NCBI RefSeq assembly: GCF_016834655.1
Contig: NZ_JAENHP010000011.1
Location: forward strand, 62,001 to 126,000
Direction: 5' to 3'
Origin: Paractinoplanes ovalisporus
GTDB lineage: Bacteria > Actinomycetota > Actinomycetes > Mycobacteriales > Micromonosporaceae
Length of the DNA: 64,000 bases
Under the pieces are notes generated by a model. It saw only the letters and a list, made by a program, of their open reading frames with translations, made no database searches and was not told the DNA's origin. Made by a program: the position numbers and the translations under genes. Position 1 is the stretch's first letter, and the number at the start of each line of letters is the position of its first letter. Positions 35,133-43,739 of this stretch are shown in pieces.

Positions 35133-36430
35133 CCATCGAGACCGACCGGCTGCGCGACCGCGTCGCGGCCGAACTGCTGCGCACCCGCGAGCGCACCACC
35201 CTGCTCACCGAGGCCGTCGACGACGGCGACCTCGTCCGCCAGCACTCCCCTCTCATGTCGCCGCTGGTGTGGGACCTCGCCCACGTCGGCAGCCAGGAGG
35301 AGCTGTGGCTGGTGCGCGACGTCGGCGGCCGTGACCCGCTGCGCCCCGAGCTCGACGAGCTCTACGACGCGTTCAAACACGCCCGCCGCGACCGTCCGGG
35401 CCTGCCGCTGCTCACCCCGGTCGAGGCCCGCAAATACGTCGCTCAGGTGCGCGACAAGGCCCTCGACGTGCTCGACCGGGCCCGCATCGACGACGGGCGC
35501 CGCCTGGTCGCCGACGGGTTCGCCTTCGGCATGATCATCCAGCACGAGCAGCAGCACGACGAGACCATGCTGGCCACCCACCAGCTGCGCGCCGGTTCCC
35601 CGGTGCTGGCGGCCGATCCCCCGCCGGCCGTGATCGCCCCGGTCACCGGCGAGGTGCTCGTGCCGGGCGGGCCGTTCACCATGGGCACCGACACCGAGCC
35701 GTGGGCGCTCGACAACGAGCGACCGGCCCACCAGGTCGACGTGCCGGCCTTCCACATCGACCGGGCCGCCGTCACCAACGGGCAATATGCGGCGTTCATC
35801 GACGCCGGCGGCTACGACGACCCCCGCTGGTGGAGCCCGGCCGGGTGGGATCATCGTCAGGCGGCCGGGCTGGTCGCGCCCGCGCACTGGCAGCGCGACG
35901 GTGACGGCTGGTCGGCCACCACGTTCGGGCGCACGGCCCGGGTCACGCCCTCGGAGCCGGTCGTCCATGTGTGTTTCCACGAGGCCGAGGCGTACGCGAA
36001 ATGGGCCGGCAAACGGCTGCCGACCGAGGCCGAGTGGGAGAAAGCGGCCCGCTGGGACCCGGCGACCGGCCGCTCGCGCCGCTATCCGTGGGGTGACGAG
36101 ACGCCCGAGCCGAGGCACGCCAACCTGGGTCAGCGGCATCTGCGGCCCGCCCCGGCCGGCGCCTTCGACGACGGGGCCTCGCCGCTGGGCGTGCAGCAAC
36201 TGATCGGCGACGTGTGGGAGTGGACGTCCACCGACTTCACCGGCTACCCGGGCTTCACCGCGTTCCCCTACCGCGAATACTCCGAGGTGTTCTTCGGCCC
36301 CGACTACAAGGTGCTGCGCGGCGGTTCGTTCGGCACCGACCGCAACGCCGTGAGGGGGACGTTCCGCAACTGGGACTACCCGATCCGCCGCCAGATCTTC
36401 AGCGGCTTCCGCCTGGCCCGAGACGCCTGA
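35129..36430 (+). CDS. egtB: Hercynine oxygenase / sulfoxide synthase EgtB
   Basis: 433 residues: N-terminal DinB-like four-helix domain and C-terminal formylglycine-generating-enzyme-like domain. The non-haem iron triad is visible as His52 (AHVGS) and His139/His143 in IIQHEQQHDE, matching the mycobacterial enzyme. The C-terminal domain has TNGQYAAFIDAGGY, GKRLPTEAEWEKAARW and VLRGGSFGTD. It joins hercynine and gamma-glutamylcysteine with oxygen to give the sulfoxide. Coupled to egtA (ATGA) and egtC (TGATG). Confidence 0.97.
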   Translation: MTIETDRLRDRVAAELLRTRERTTLLTEAVDDGDLVRQHSPLMSPLVWDLAHVGSQEELWLVRDVGGRDPLRPELDELYDAFKHARRDRPGLPLLTPVEARKYVAQVRDKALDVLDRARIDDGRRLVADGFAFGMIIQHEQQHDETMLATHQLRAGSPVLAADPPPAVIAPVTGEVLVPGGPFTMGTDTEPWALDNERPAHQVDVPAFHIDRAAVTNGQYAAFIDAGGYDDPRWWSPAGWDHRQAAGLVAPAHWQRDGDGWSATTFGRTARVTPSEPVVHVCFHEAEAYAKWAGKRLPTEAEWEKAARWDPATGRSRRYPWGDETPEPRHANLGQRHLRPAPAGAFDDGASPLGVQQLIGDVWEWTSTDFTGYPGFTAFPYREYSEVFFGPDYKVLRGGSFGTDRNAVRGTFRNWDYPIRRQIFSGFRLARDA

Positions 36431-37173
36431 TGTGCCGCCACCTGGCCTACCTGGGCCCGCCGGTCCCGTTGGCGCGGCTGCTGTTCGAGCCGCCGCATTC
36501 GCTGTCGCACCAGTCGTGGGCGCCGCGCGACATGCGGGGCGGCGGCACGATCAACGCGGACGGGTTCGGCGTGGCCTGGTATCTGGCGGAGGGCCCGGTG
36601 TGCTACCGCCGGGCCACCCCGCTGTGGAGCGACACCACGCTGCCCGGGCTGGCGGCGTCGGTGTCGGCCGGGGCGGTGCTGGCCGCGGTGCGCAGCGCGA
36701 CCGTCGGCATGCCGGTGACCGAGCAGGCGGCGGCCCCCTTCGCCGAGGGGCCGTGGCTGTTCAGCCACAACGGCAAGGTCACCGGTTGGCCCGGCTCGGT
36801 CGCCAAGCTCGCGGGCACGCTGCCCACCGAAGACCTGCTCACGCTTGACGCGCCCACCGACGCGGCGCTGCTGTGGGCCCTTGTCCGTGACCGGTTGCGC
36901 CGCGGCACGGGCCTGTGCCAGGCCGTCGCGGGCGTGGTGGCCGAGGTGGGCGCGGCCGCTCCCGGGTCGCGTCTCAACCTGCTGCTGACCGACGGCGCCA
37001 CGGTGGTCGGCACGACGTACGGGCACGCCCTGTCGGTCTTGAAACGGGCCGACTCGGTGCTGATCAGCTCCGAACCGCTCGACGACGACCCGTCCTGGCA
37101 GCCCGTCGGCGACCGCACGCTCGTGGTCGCGACCGCCGCCGAGCTCCACCAGATCCCGTTGGGAGAAGCATGA
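36430..37173 (+). CDS. egtC: Gamma-glutamyl-hercynylcysteine sulfoxide hydrolase EgtC
   Basis: 247-residue class II glutamine-amidotransferase-like (Ntn) hydrolase. Met-Cys at the start exposes catalytic Cys2 after Met removal; NADGFGVAWY and FSHNGKV form the active-site walls. It removes the glutamate from the EgtB product. ATG at 36430 shares one base with the egtB stop, and its own stop overlaps egtD by ATGA, so all four genes are translationally linked. Confidence 0.96.
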   Translation: MCRHLAYLGPPVPLARLLFEPPHSLSHQSWAPRDMRGGGTINADGFGVAWYLAEGPVCYRRATPLWSDTTLPGLAASVSAGAVLAAVRSATVGMPVTEQAAAPFAEGPWLFSHNGKVTGWPGSVAKLAGTLPTEDLLTLDAPTDAALLWALVRDRLRRGTGLCQAVAGVVAEVGAAAPGSRLNLLLTDGATVVGTTYGHALSVLKRADSVLISSEPLDDDPSWQPVGDRTLVVATAAELHQIPLGEA

Positions 37174-38114
37174 AGGTCCTCCTCGACCCCGCCGACCAGG
37201 AAGACGCCCTGCGAGCCGACGTGGTTGCCGGCCTGACCGCCACCCGCAAATGGCTGCCGCCGAAGTGGTTCTACGACACGCGCGGCAGTGAGCTGTTCGA
37301 AGAGATCACCGAGTTGCCGGAGTACTACCCGACCCGTGCCGAGCGTTCCATTCTCGAGACGCGCGCCGGCGAGGTGGCCCGGCTGACCGGGGCCCGCACG
37401 CTGATCGAGCTCGGTTCGGGCTATTCCACCAAGACCCGGTTACTGCTCGACGCGCTCGACCTGGAGTCGTTCGTGCCGATGGACGTGTCGCCGTCGGCCC
37501 TGACCGCGGCCGCCGATCAGATCGGCGTCGACTTCCCCGGGCTCCCGGTCCATCCCGTCGTCGGCGACATCACCCGGCATCTGGGCGCTCTGCCCGACAC
37601 GCCCGGGCGGCTGGTCGCCTTCCTGGGCGGGACGATCGGGAACTTCGAGCCGGCCGAGCGCGCCCGGTTCTTCGCCGACGTGCGGGGCGTGCTGCGGCCG
37701 GGTGAACATCTGCTGCTCGGCACCGACCTGGTGAAGAGCCCGCCGGTGCTGGTCCCGGCCTACGACGACGCGGCCGGGGTCACCGCCGAGTTCAACAAGA
37801 ACGTGCTGCGGGTGCTCAACCACCATCTCGACGCCGACTTCGACGTGGACGGCTTCGCCCATGTGGCACTGTGGGACGCCGACGACGAGTGGATCGAGAT
37901 GCGGTTGCGGGCCCGGTGGCCGATGCGCGTGACGATCCCCGCAGTCGGCCTGGTCGTCTCGTTCGCGACCGGGGAAGAGATCCGCACCGAGGTCTCGGCC
38001 AAGTTCCGGCGCGAGGGGGTCGAGAAGGAGCTGGCCGAGGCGGGGTTCGCGCTCGACCAGTGGTGGACCGACCCCGAGGGACGGTTCGCGCTCTCCCTGG
38101 CCCGGGCGGTCTGA
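37170..38114 (+). CDS. egtD: L-histidine N-alpha-methyltransferase EgtD
   Basis: 314-residue SAM-dependent methyltransferase that converts histidine to hercynine, the first ergothioneine step. It has the family start KWFYDTRGSELFEEITELPE (about residues 31-50), motif I LIELGSGYSTKTRLLL, and FLGGTIGNFEP. ATG at 37170 follows GGGAGAA. Last gene of the operon. No EgtE-type C-S lyase is adjacent, as in many actinomycetes; a lyase must come from elsewhere. Confidence 0.97.
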   Translation: MKVLLDPADQEDALRADVVAGLTATRKWLPPKWFYDTRGSELFEEITELPEYYPTRAERSILETRAGEVARLTGARTLIELGSGYSTKTRLLLDALDLESFVPMDVSPSALTAAADQIGVDFPGLPVHPVVGDITRHLGALPDTPGRLVAFLGGTIGNFEPAERARFFADVRGVLRPGEHLLLGTDLVKSPPVLVPAYDDAAGVTAEFNKNVLRVLNHHLDADFDVDGFAHVALWDADDEWIEMRLRARWPMRVTIPAVGLVVSFATGEEIRTEVSAKFRREGVEKELAEAGFALDQWWTDPEGRFALSLARAV

Positions 38115-38206
38115 GCCGTCGCGGGGTTGTCGGATTCGGCGGGGGCCGTTCGTTGGGCTGGTGAGAGGCGGCCGGTCTCCGGGCGGCCCGGACATGGGAG
38201 TGATGA

Positions 38207-38578
38207 ATGGCTCGATACCTGATCTCGTTCGACGACGGCGCGATGGACCACATCGGCGCCGAAGGGATCCCCGACGTGGGGAAAGCCGCACACGCGGTGA
38301 TCCAGGAAGCCGTGGACGCCGGCGTGTTTGTCTACGGCGCGGGGCTGGAGAGTCAGCGGGCCACCATCGCGGGGACGGACGGCCTGGTCACCGACGGCCC
38401 CTACCCGGAGACCAAGGAGGTCATCGGCGGGTTCGTGGTCGTCGACGTGGCCACCCGCGACGAGGCGGAGGCGTGGGCGGTCAAGATCGCCGCTGCCTGC
38501 CGCTGCGCCCAGGAGGTCCGCGTGATCCTGCCCGACCCCGAGACCGACGCCATGGTCCGCGCGGCCGGCGGGCGATGA
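38207..38578 (+). CDS. YciI-like (YCII-related) protein
   Basis: 123-residue ferredoxin-like small protein with the YCII layout: MARYLISFDDG at the start, TDGPYPETKEVIGGFVVVDV in the middle and DEAEAWA before the last strand. Such proteins are often encoded near ECF sigma factors; their chemistry is unclear. ATG at 38207 follows GGGAG by six bases. It converges with the delta-60-repeat gene across a large hairpin. Confidence 0.9.
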   Translation: MARYLISFDDGAMDHIGAEGIPDVGKAAHAVIQEAVDAGVFVYGAGLESQRATIAGTDGLVTDGPYPETKEVIGGFVVVDVATRDEAEAWAVKIAAACRCAQEVRVILPDPETDAMVRAAGGR

Positions 38579-38585
38579 CGACCAC

Positions 38586-38640
38586 CTGATCGGAAGCCGG
38601 GAACCGGACGTGCCACGTAGCCCGGTCCCCGGCGGATCAG
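38586..38640. terminator. Large bidirectional terminator-like hairpin
   Basis: CTGATC (38586-38591) pairs with GATCAG (38635-38640). Inside, CCGGGAACCGG pairs with the CCCGGTCCCCGG segment with one mismatch, and an ACGTGCCACGT mini-stem caps it. It separates the convergent yciI-like and delta-60 genes. Confidence 0.7.
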
Positions 38641-39980
38641 GGTAGGTAGCGGACGATGGAGAATTCGGTTCCGCCGTCGCTGCCCGCGGTGCCGCCGACC
38701 AGCAGGCGGCCGTCGGGCTGGATCTTGAGGACGTTGCCGGTGTCGTAGCCGCCGAGGTCGGTGACGACCACGCCCCGGGAGCCGAACGACGAGTCGGGCG
38801 TGCCGTCGGGGCGGTACTGGGCCAGGGCGATGTTGTTGCTGATCGAGCCGGTCGTGGTGATACGACCGTTCGGCCTGATCACGGGCGAGGCGACCGGCCC
38901 GGGGACGCCCGCGGCGAACCCGTTGCGGCCGAACGAGCGGTCCGGGCGGCCGTTCGGCAGATAGCGCAACAGACCTTGCTGTCTGGGGCCACTCTCGCCG
39001 ACCTGGTACCAGACGGTCTGCACGATCCGGCCGTCGCGGCCCACCGCCAGGCCGGCCGGTCCGTCGATGCCGCCCGGGCCGGTGAAGTCGCGGACCACCC
39101 GGCCACGCGTGCCGAACGAGGTGTCGAGTGTGCCGCGCGCGCTGAAACGGGCCAGCACCACGTCGCTGGTGGGTTCGGGCAGGCTGCCGTAATAGCCGCT
39201 CCACGCGGACACCACGAGGCCGCCGTCGGGCGCGAGCGCCAGGCCGCGTACGCCGTCGAACTCATGCGGACCCACGTCGGCTCGGGCCACCCCGCCCACG
39301 CCGAAGCCGGTGTCGGGGGTGCCGTCGGGCCGCAGCCGCACCAGAACCGGTGGGGCGCTGCCGTCGCTGGTGGCGGCCTCGAGGGCGATCACCACTTTGC
39401 CGTCGGGCTGCCGGATCAGGCCGTTCGTGCGGGCCCCGGTGACGGTGTCGCTCTCGCTCCCGCTCTCGCTCTCGCTTTCGCTTTCGCTTTCGCTTTCGCT
39501 GAGCGTTGGGAATACCCGGCCGTCGATTCCGTACGAGGTGTCGACGCTGCCGTCGGCCAGATAGCGCACCAGCACCGGGGCGCTGCGGCCGGCCCGCGAC
39601 ACCGAACCCGCGACCAGGATGCGGCCGTCCGGGAGCAGGACCATCGAGTGCGGATCGTCCCAGAACGAGTCGGGGTCGGCGTCGGTGATCACCACGCCGA
39701 AGGTGCCGAACTCGTCGTCGTACGAGCCGTCGGGCCGGTGTCGTTCCAGGCAGAAGTAGCCCTCGTTGCCGTTGCCCAGGGCAAGGATCTTCCCGTCCGG
39801 CTGGACCGCCAGGTCGAGCACCGAGTCTCCGCCGCCGTGGTCGTTGCTGACCCAGCCGCCGTTGCCGAACGACGGGTCGAGCACCGGGCCACGGGCGGCG
39901 CCGTGTGCCGCGGCCGGCGCGCCAAGCACCCCGGCGACCAGAACGGCGGCGGTCAGCAGCCGCCAGATCCGCTTGGCCAC
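38637..39980 (-). CDS. Secreted delta-60-repeat (beta-propeller-like) protein
   Basis: 447 residues from GTG at 39980. The N-terminus VAKRIWRLLTAAVLVAGVLG plus an Ala-rich cleavage region is a clear signal peptide. The mature part holds about seven repeats of roughly 55 residues with cores such as DPSFGNGGWV and QPDGKILALG, typical of delta-60/DUF5122 propeller repeats. One loop contains (Ser-Glu)n encoded by a 6-bp repeat. The open frame continues upstream through eight in-frame 30-bp units, each offering another GTG with a Shine-Dalgarno-like GGTGGGA, so longer N-termini are possible; those would bury the signal peptide. Function unknown. Confidence 0.82.
   Translation of the reverse strand: MAKRIWRLLTAAVLVAGVLGAPAAAHGAARGPVLDPSFGNGGWVSNDHGGGDSVLDLAVQPDGKILALGNGNEGYFCLERHRPDGSYDDEFGTFGVVITDADPDSFWDDPHSMVLLPDGRILVAGSVSRAGRSAPVLVRYLADGSVDTSYGIDGRVFPTLSESESESESESESGSESDTVTGARTNGLIRQPDGKVVIALEAATSDGSAPPVLVRLRPDGTPDTGFGVGGVARADVGPHEFDGVRGLALAPDGGLVVSAWSGYYGSLPEPTSDVVLARFSARGTLDTSFGTRGRVVRDFTGPGGIDGPAGLAVGRDGRIVQTVWYQVGESGPRQQGLLRYLPNGRPDRSFGRNGFAAGVPGPVASPVIRPNGRITTTGSISNNIALAQYRPDGTPDSSFGSRGVVVTDLGGYDTGNVLKIQPDGRLLVGGTAGSDGGTEFSIVRYLP
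39440..39500. repeat. Hexanucleotide repeat encoding Ser-Glu dipeptides
   Basis: About nine copies of GCTTTC/GCTCTC on the plus strand, read on the minus strand as alternating Ser-Glu codons. It lies in a loop between propeller repeats. Six-base steps change length without losing frame. Confidence 0.9.
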
Positions 39981-40215
39981 GCTTCCACCGCGAGGGCCGC
40001 TCGCCGCCACGCTCCCGCCGTGAGGGTCGCTCGCCGTCACGTTCCCACCGTGAGGGCCGCTCGCCGTCACGTTCTTACCGTGAGGGCCGCCCGCGCCCAC
40101 GCTCCCACTGTGATGGTCGCCCTCGGCCACGCTCCCACCGTTCGAGTTGCTCGCGGCCACGCTCCCGCCGTGAGGGTCGTCCTCGGCCACGCTCCCACCG
40201 TGGGGCTCCGCACGA
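39976..40215. repeat. Tandem array, 8 x 30 bp, each with an in-frame GTG
   Basis: Units begin at 39976, 40006, 40036, 40066, 40096, 40126, 40156 and 40186. On the minus strand most read GGTGGGAGCGTG or a close variant, so each has a ribosome-binding-like GGTGGGA before GTG. All eight GTG codons are in the frame of the delta-60 gene, and the encoded unit is ten residues (HGGSVAASDP-like). Confidence 0.92.
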
Positions 40216-40393
40216 TCGGCCGGAGGGGAATTGCCGGGTCCGCCGCCGTCGAGACTGGTCGTTCTTGCGGTGGCATCTGTGAGGGGGAGTTTCCGGTCGT
40301 GGCCGCCGGTGAGCGGGGTTCTCTTGGGCACGCCGTCAGTTTGAGCCACGCCATAGAACTGCGCCTATGTCTTGCCGGGATGCGCGAGAACCG

Positions 40394-41224
40394 TCAATGC
40401 ATCCATTCCGTCAGTTCGGCGGCGATCTCGGCGGGCCTGTCCTCGGGCAGGAAATGCAGACCCTCCCCCACGTTGCGGATGCGCACCCGCGGGCTGATCC
40501 GCCGGACCTGCTCGGGACCGAGGACCGCCCCGGGGGTGGCGGCGAGCAGCATCACGGGGGTGTCGGTGGTGCCGAGCCATTCCCAGTTCGCGGTGAGCAC
40601 ACGGTGCGTCTCGGGAGGGTCACCGGCGATCGGGATCTGCGTGACCCACTTCCAGATCGGGTGCCTGGATTGCGGCGTCGGGTAGGGGGCGGCGTACGCG
40701 GAAAGCTCCTGCGGTGTCAGCTCCCGGATCGTGCCGCCGGGCAGAACCGTGGACAGGAAGACGTTGTCGTCCTCGACCATGCGCCGGCCCTCGACCGGGT
40801 CACGCAGGAGGCGGAAAAGTTCGCGGCCCCCTTCGTCGAACTCGTCCCACGACGCGAGTGGCCGCAGGTGCCCCTCGGCGATCGCTACGCCTCGCACGCG
40901 GCCGGACCGGGTGCGGGCATACTCCAACGCCAAGCCGATCCCCCAGTCGTGTCCCACCAGCCAGAACGGCGCGTCGAGCCGGTCGAGCACGGGCGTCAGG
41001 TAGCGGCGGTGGTCGTTCCAGTCATAGGCGATCGGCGGTTTCGGCGACTCCCCCATGCCAATGAGGTCGACCGCAACACAGCGGAACCGTTCTCCCAGCG
41101 CGCCAATGACGTGTCGCCACAGATACGACGACGTGGGGTTGCCGTGCAGGAACACCACCGTAGGGCCGCCGCCCCCGGTGTCCGTGACGTGCAGTTCGCT
41201 CACCACCCGCCCGCTCCCGCTCAT
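40394..41224 (-). CDS. Haloalkane dehalogenase-like alpha/beta hydrolase
   Basis: 276 residues with the haloalkane dehalogenase signature. VVFLHGNPTSSYLWR gives the halide-stabilising Asn29; VGHDWGIGLALE gives nucleophile Asp93 and halide-binding Trp94; Glu117 (AIAEGHLRP) fits the catalytic acid of the DhaA/LinB branch; His257 in EGLHFLPED is the base. The predicted reaction is hydrolytic cleavage of a carbon-halogen bond, though some homologues have other activity. The ATG at 41224 lies at the edge of a long repeat array whose units also contain the ATGAGC start sequence. Confidence 0.88.
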   Translation of the reverse strand: MSGSGRVVSELHVTDTGGGGPTVVFLHGNPTSSYLWRHVIGALGERFRCVAVDLIGMGESPKPPIAYDWNDHRRYLTPVLDRLDAPFWLVGHDWGIGLALEYARTRSGRVRGVAIAEGHLRPLASWDEFDEGGRELFRLLRDPVEGRRMVEDDNVFLSTVLPGGTIRELTPQELSAYAAPYPTPQSRHPIWKWVTQIPIAGDPPETHRVLTANWEWLGTTDTPVMLLAATPGAVLGPEQVRRISPRVRIRNVGEGLHFLPEDRPAEIAAELTEWMH

Positions 41225-41696
41225 GTCCGTTCGCGCACTTCGCTCATATCCGTTCGCGCACCCGATGGTGTCCGATTGCGCGCCCCGCCCGTATCCGTTC
41301 GCGCGCCCGCTGGTGCCCGATTGCGCGCCCCGCCCGTATCCGTTCGCGCACCCGCTGGTGTCCGATTGCGCGCCCCGTTCATGTCCGTTCGCGCACCTCG
41401 CTCATGTCCGTTCGCGCGCCCCGCTCATGTTCGATTGCGCGCCCCGCTTATGTTCGATTGCGCGCCCCCCTCGTGTCCGTTCGCGCACCTCGCTCATGTT
41501 CGATTGCGCGCCCCGCTCATGTTCGATTGCGCGCCCCGCTCATGTCCGGGTGCGCGCCCCGCTGGTGTTCGGTTGCGCGCCTCGCTCATGTCCGGTTGCG
41601 CGCCTCGCTCATGTCCGAGTATGCGCCTCGCTCACGTCCGGGTGAGCGCCTCGCTCATGTTCGAGTGTGCTCGTGTTTATCGTGCGCGCGTTTCGC
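41225..41696. repeat. Tandem array, about 21 x 22-24 bp, containing start-codon copies
   Basis: Head-to-tail variants of TCCGTTCGCGCACCTCGCTCATG fill the whole gap between the dehalogenase start (41224) and the amidohydrolase stop (41697-41699). On the minus strand many units carry ATGAGC, the same as the dehalogenase start. Units vary more toward the dehalogenase and are more uniform in the middle. Confidence 0.92.
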
Positions 41697-42599
41697 TCAT
41701 GTGAGCAGCGCGCGTGAATTTTCGACGGCCATGGTGTGCACCTCGTGGTCGGTGAAGCCGGCCTCGAGCAGGCGGTCGGCGAACAGGGCGAGGCCGTCCT
41801 CGACCGGCGGGTTGAACGGCTGGCCGAGGTCGCTGGACAGGATCGAGTGCGCCGGGCCGGTCGCGCGGATGTTCGCGAACATGTCCGCCCACGAAACCTT
41901 GCCGGTGTGCGGCGTGGTGAAACAGCGCTCCAGCAGGACGTTGCGGGCGGCGAGGTGCTGCTGGTCGGCAACGGTCAGGCGCTGCGAGGTGAACTCGGGG
42001 TGGGTGACGACGATCCGGCGAACGCCGAAAGCCTGTGCCACCTCGACCACGGTCAGGATCTCGGCCGCGGCGAGGTGCCCGGTCGCCAGCACGAGATCGT
42101 GGCGGGCGACGACCCGCAGCACCTGCTCGACCGCCTCGGTCACGTGGCCGGAAGGGTTCAGCACCTCCACGATCGCGGGCATGATCCCCTCGGCTCGCAG
42201 CGCCTCCTGCAGCGCGCCCCACATCGCGGGCTTGGCGCCGGGCAGGTCGCCGGCCGTGTTCGTGCGCTGATTGCGGGAGTCCACAGTAGGCATCCACACG
42301 GTGCGCGCGCCGAGCCGGGCCGCGATCTCGACGGCGGCCGGGTTCATGCCGCCCATCGAGCCGTTGAGCGTTATGGCGCCGAACACGTCAACCTCGGGAA
42401 CGGCCTTCCGCACGACGGCCGCGCGCTCAGCGGTGGTCACATAGTGCGACTTGAGCACGAACCCGGCCAGCCCCACCGCGGCGAACCGCTGGGCCAGATC
42501 GAGGTCGTCGATGCGCCGCTCCATGACATCCGGCGCGACGTGAACATGGGTGTCGTAGGCGCCGGCGACAAGTTCGCGGGCCTTCGCCGAGGGTTCCAT
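41697..42599 (-). CDS. DUF6282/amidohydrolase-like metal-dependent hydrolase
   Basis: 300-residue TIM-barrel hydrolase. YDTHVHVAPDVMERR carries the His-x-His metal pair near residues 17-19; other ligands are likely in LKSHYVTT, VTHPEFTSQ and the late SSDLGQPFNPP Asp. It resembles DUF6282 proteins and TatD/amidohydrolase enzymes; substrate unknown. ATG at 42599 is preferred because AAGGGAG precedes it by seven bases, over the in-frame ATG at 42617. The neighbouring dehalogenase could share a pathway, but the long repeat array between them makes co-translation doubtful. Confidence 0.83.
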   Translation of the reverse strand: MEPSAKARELVAGAYDTHVHVAPDVMERRIDDLDLAQRFAAVGLAGFVLKSHYVTTAERAAVVRKAVPEVDVFGAITLNGSMGGMNPAAVEIAARLGARTVWMPTVDSRNQRTNTAGDLPGAKPAMWGALQEALRAEGIMPAIVEVLNPSGHVTEAVEQVLRVVARHDLVLATGHLAAAEILTVVEVAQAFGVRRIVVTHPEFTSQRLTVADQQHLAARNVLLERCFTTPHTGKVSWADMFANIRATGPAHSILSSDLGQPFNPPVEDGLALFADRLLEAGFTDHEVHTMAVENSRALLT

Positions 42600-42712
42600 A
42601 CGCTGCTCCCTTAACATCGAACGGCGCCGTGGATGGGTGTGCTTCGGTGGGCGGGAGTCTGGTTCGGGCCGGCGCCCGGTCGAACGAGGCGCACACGAGC
42701 GGGCGGTCTGCG

Positions 42713-43144
42713 CTAGCTGATTGCGAACGCTGTCAGCGTGGGCAGGTCGGGGGCGTAGCCGTCGGTTGTGTCGACGTCCAGGGTGGGCACGTCGAGGTGG
42801 ATGGGCTCGAACGGGCGCGACACCGGTGTCTTGCCGCGCCGGGCGATCCGCCGTTCGGTGACGGCGGGTGGGGTCTGGCAACGGAGAATCCGCACGTCGG
42901 CCTGTTCCAGCAGGGGAACCAGGCCACGTGCCCATGCCGGATGTTGGAACGCCGCCTCGGCCACGTGGGAGACGCCAGCCTCGACGAAGAGGCGGATCGT
43001 GGCGAAGAAGACCTCGTACGTCCGGTTCATGTCACCGGTGTCCATGCCGGCGAAGATCTCGTCGCGGTGCAGGGCCGGGCGGCCGAGGTCGGCGGCCAGA
43101 CGACGGGCGAGGGTGGTCTTGCCGGCGCCGGGTGGGCCGGTCAC
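42713..43144 (-). CDS. P-loop kinase-like AAA protein
   Basis: 143-residue P-loop protein. Walker A is GPPGAGKTTLARRLA (from residue 3), followed by GRPALHRDEIFAGMD, giving the layout of small-molecule kinases or zeta-toxin/chloramphenicol-phosphotransferase-like enzymes. A late segment (TERRIARRG) may be a lid with arginines. GTG at 43144 is the start, but a CTG at 43165 overlapping the stop of the preceding truncated gene would add a conventional LLVV strand before the P-loop, so the true start could be upstream. Function not determined. Confidence 0.75.
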   Translation of the reverse strand: MTGPPGAGKTTLARRLAADLGRPALHRDEIFAGMDTGDMNRTYEVFFATIRLFVEAGVSHVAEAAFQHPAWARGLVPLLEQADVRILRCQTPPAVTERRIARRGKTPVSRPFEPIHLDVPTLDVDTTDGYAPDLPTLTAFAIS

Positions 43145-43161
43145 GACGAGCAGGGCGGCGG

Positions 43162-43467
43162 TCAGGGCTTGCGTCCCACGGCGCCGCAGATGGCGATGTC
43201 GGCCGGGTTCGGGCGGTCGCCGTCGCGGCGCCAGTCGGAAAGGCCGGCCTCGGCCAGAAACCCGACGGCGCGCTGCAGGAAGACCCGGTTCTCCCGCACC
43301 GACACGCGCACGCTCGGGTGGGCGCGCTCGATGAGATCCCCGGATTCCCGATCGACCGCGAAGTTGTCGGTGCCGCCGAGCCAGTAGTTGTATCGCCGCG
43401 CCGGCTGCACAGTGGACGTGTCCAGACCCTCGGGCGCATCACGCTCGGCCCGCAGCTCGTCGACCAT
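43162..43467 (-). pseudogene. Truncated SAM-dependent methyltransferase (N-terminal fragment)
   Basis: 101 codons. The first part (STVQPARRYNYWLGGTDNFA, VDRESGDLIERAHPSVRVSV, RENRVFLQRAVGFLAEAG) is the N-terminus of the actinobacterial Methyltransf_19/DUF574 family, whose members are about 270 residues long. After LAEAG the expected glycine-rich SAM site is missing, and the frame continues with unrelated residues to a stop at 43162. It lacks the cofactor site, so it is almost certainly a deletion remnant. The break is where the P-loop gene begins. Confidence 0.7.
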
Positions 43468-43573
43468 CGGCTCCCCGCTCTCGCGCCCGATCCGATCACC
43501 CCGAGGCTACCGCAGATCGATCGCCTTCACTGGCCCGCGAGCGCAGAACTACTTGTGCCGCCGCGACCAGAGC

Positions 43574-43720
43574 CGCACAGCGACCTGCCATCCGCACCGC
43601 ACAGCGAGTTGCCACCCGGCAGAACTACCACAGCACCGCACAGCGAGCCGCCACCCGGCAGAACCAACCACAGCACCGCACAGCGAGCCGCCACCCCGGC
43701 AGAACCGACCGCCGTGCCGG
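43574..43720. repeat. Tandem array, about 3.5 x 39-40 bp
   Basis: Units share ACCGCACAGCGAGCCGCCAC and CCCGGCAGAAC; they begin near 43595, 43634 and 43674, with a decayed copy before. The array lies upstream of the truncated methyltransferase and just beyond the stop of psuG. Confidence 0.85.
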
Positions 43721-43739
43721 TACAGCAGCGCAACAGTGG

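Noticed and set aside
39976..40215. Long N-terminal extension of the delta-60 protein as its normal form
   Set aside because: It would place the signal peptide more than 100 residues inside the protein; the repeats are better read as copies of the start region, though longer forms cannot be excluded.
41225..41696. Possible CRISPR array
   Set aside because: Units of 22-24 bp abut directly with no unique spacers, and no cas genes are in the window.
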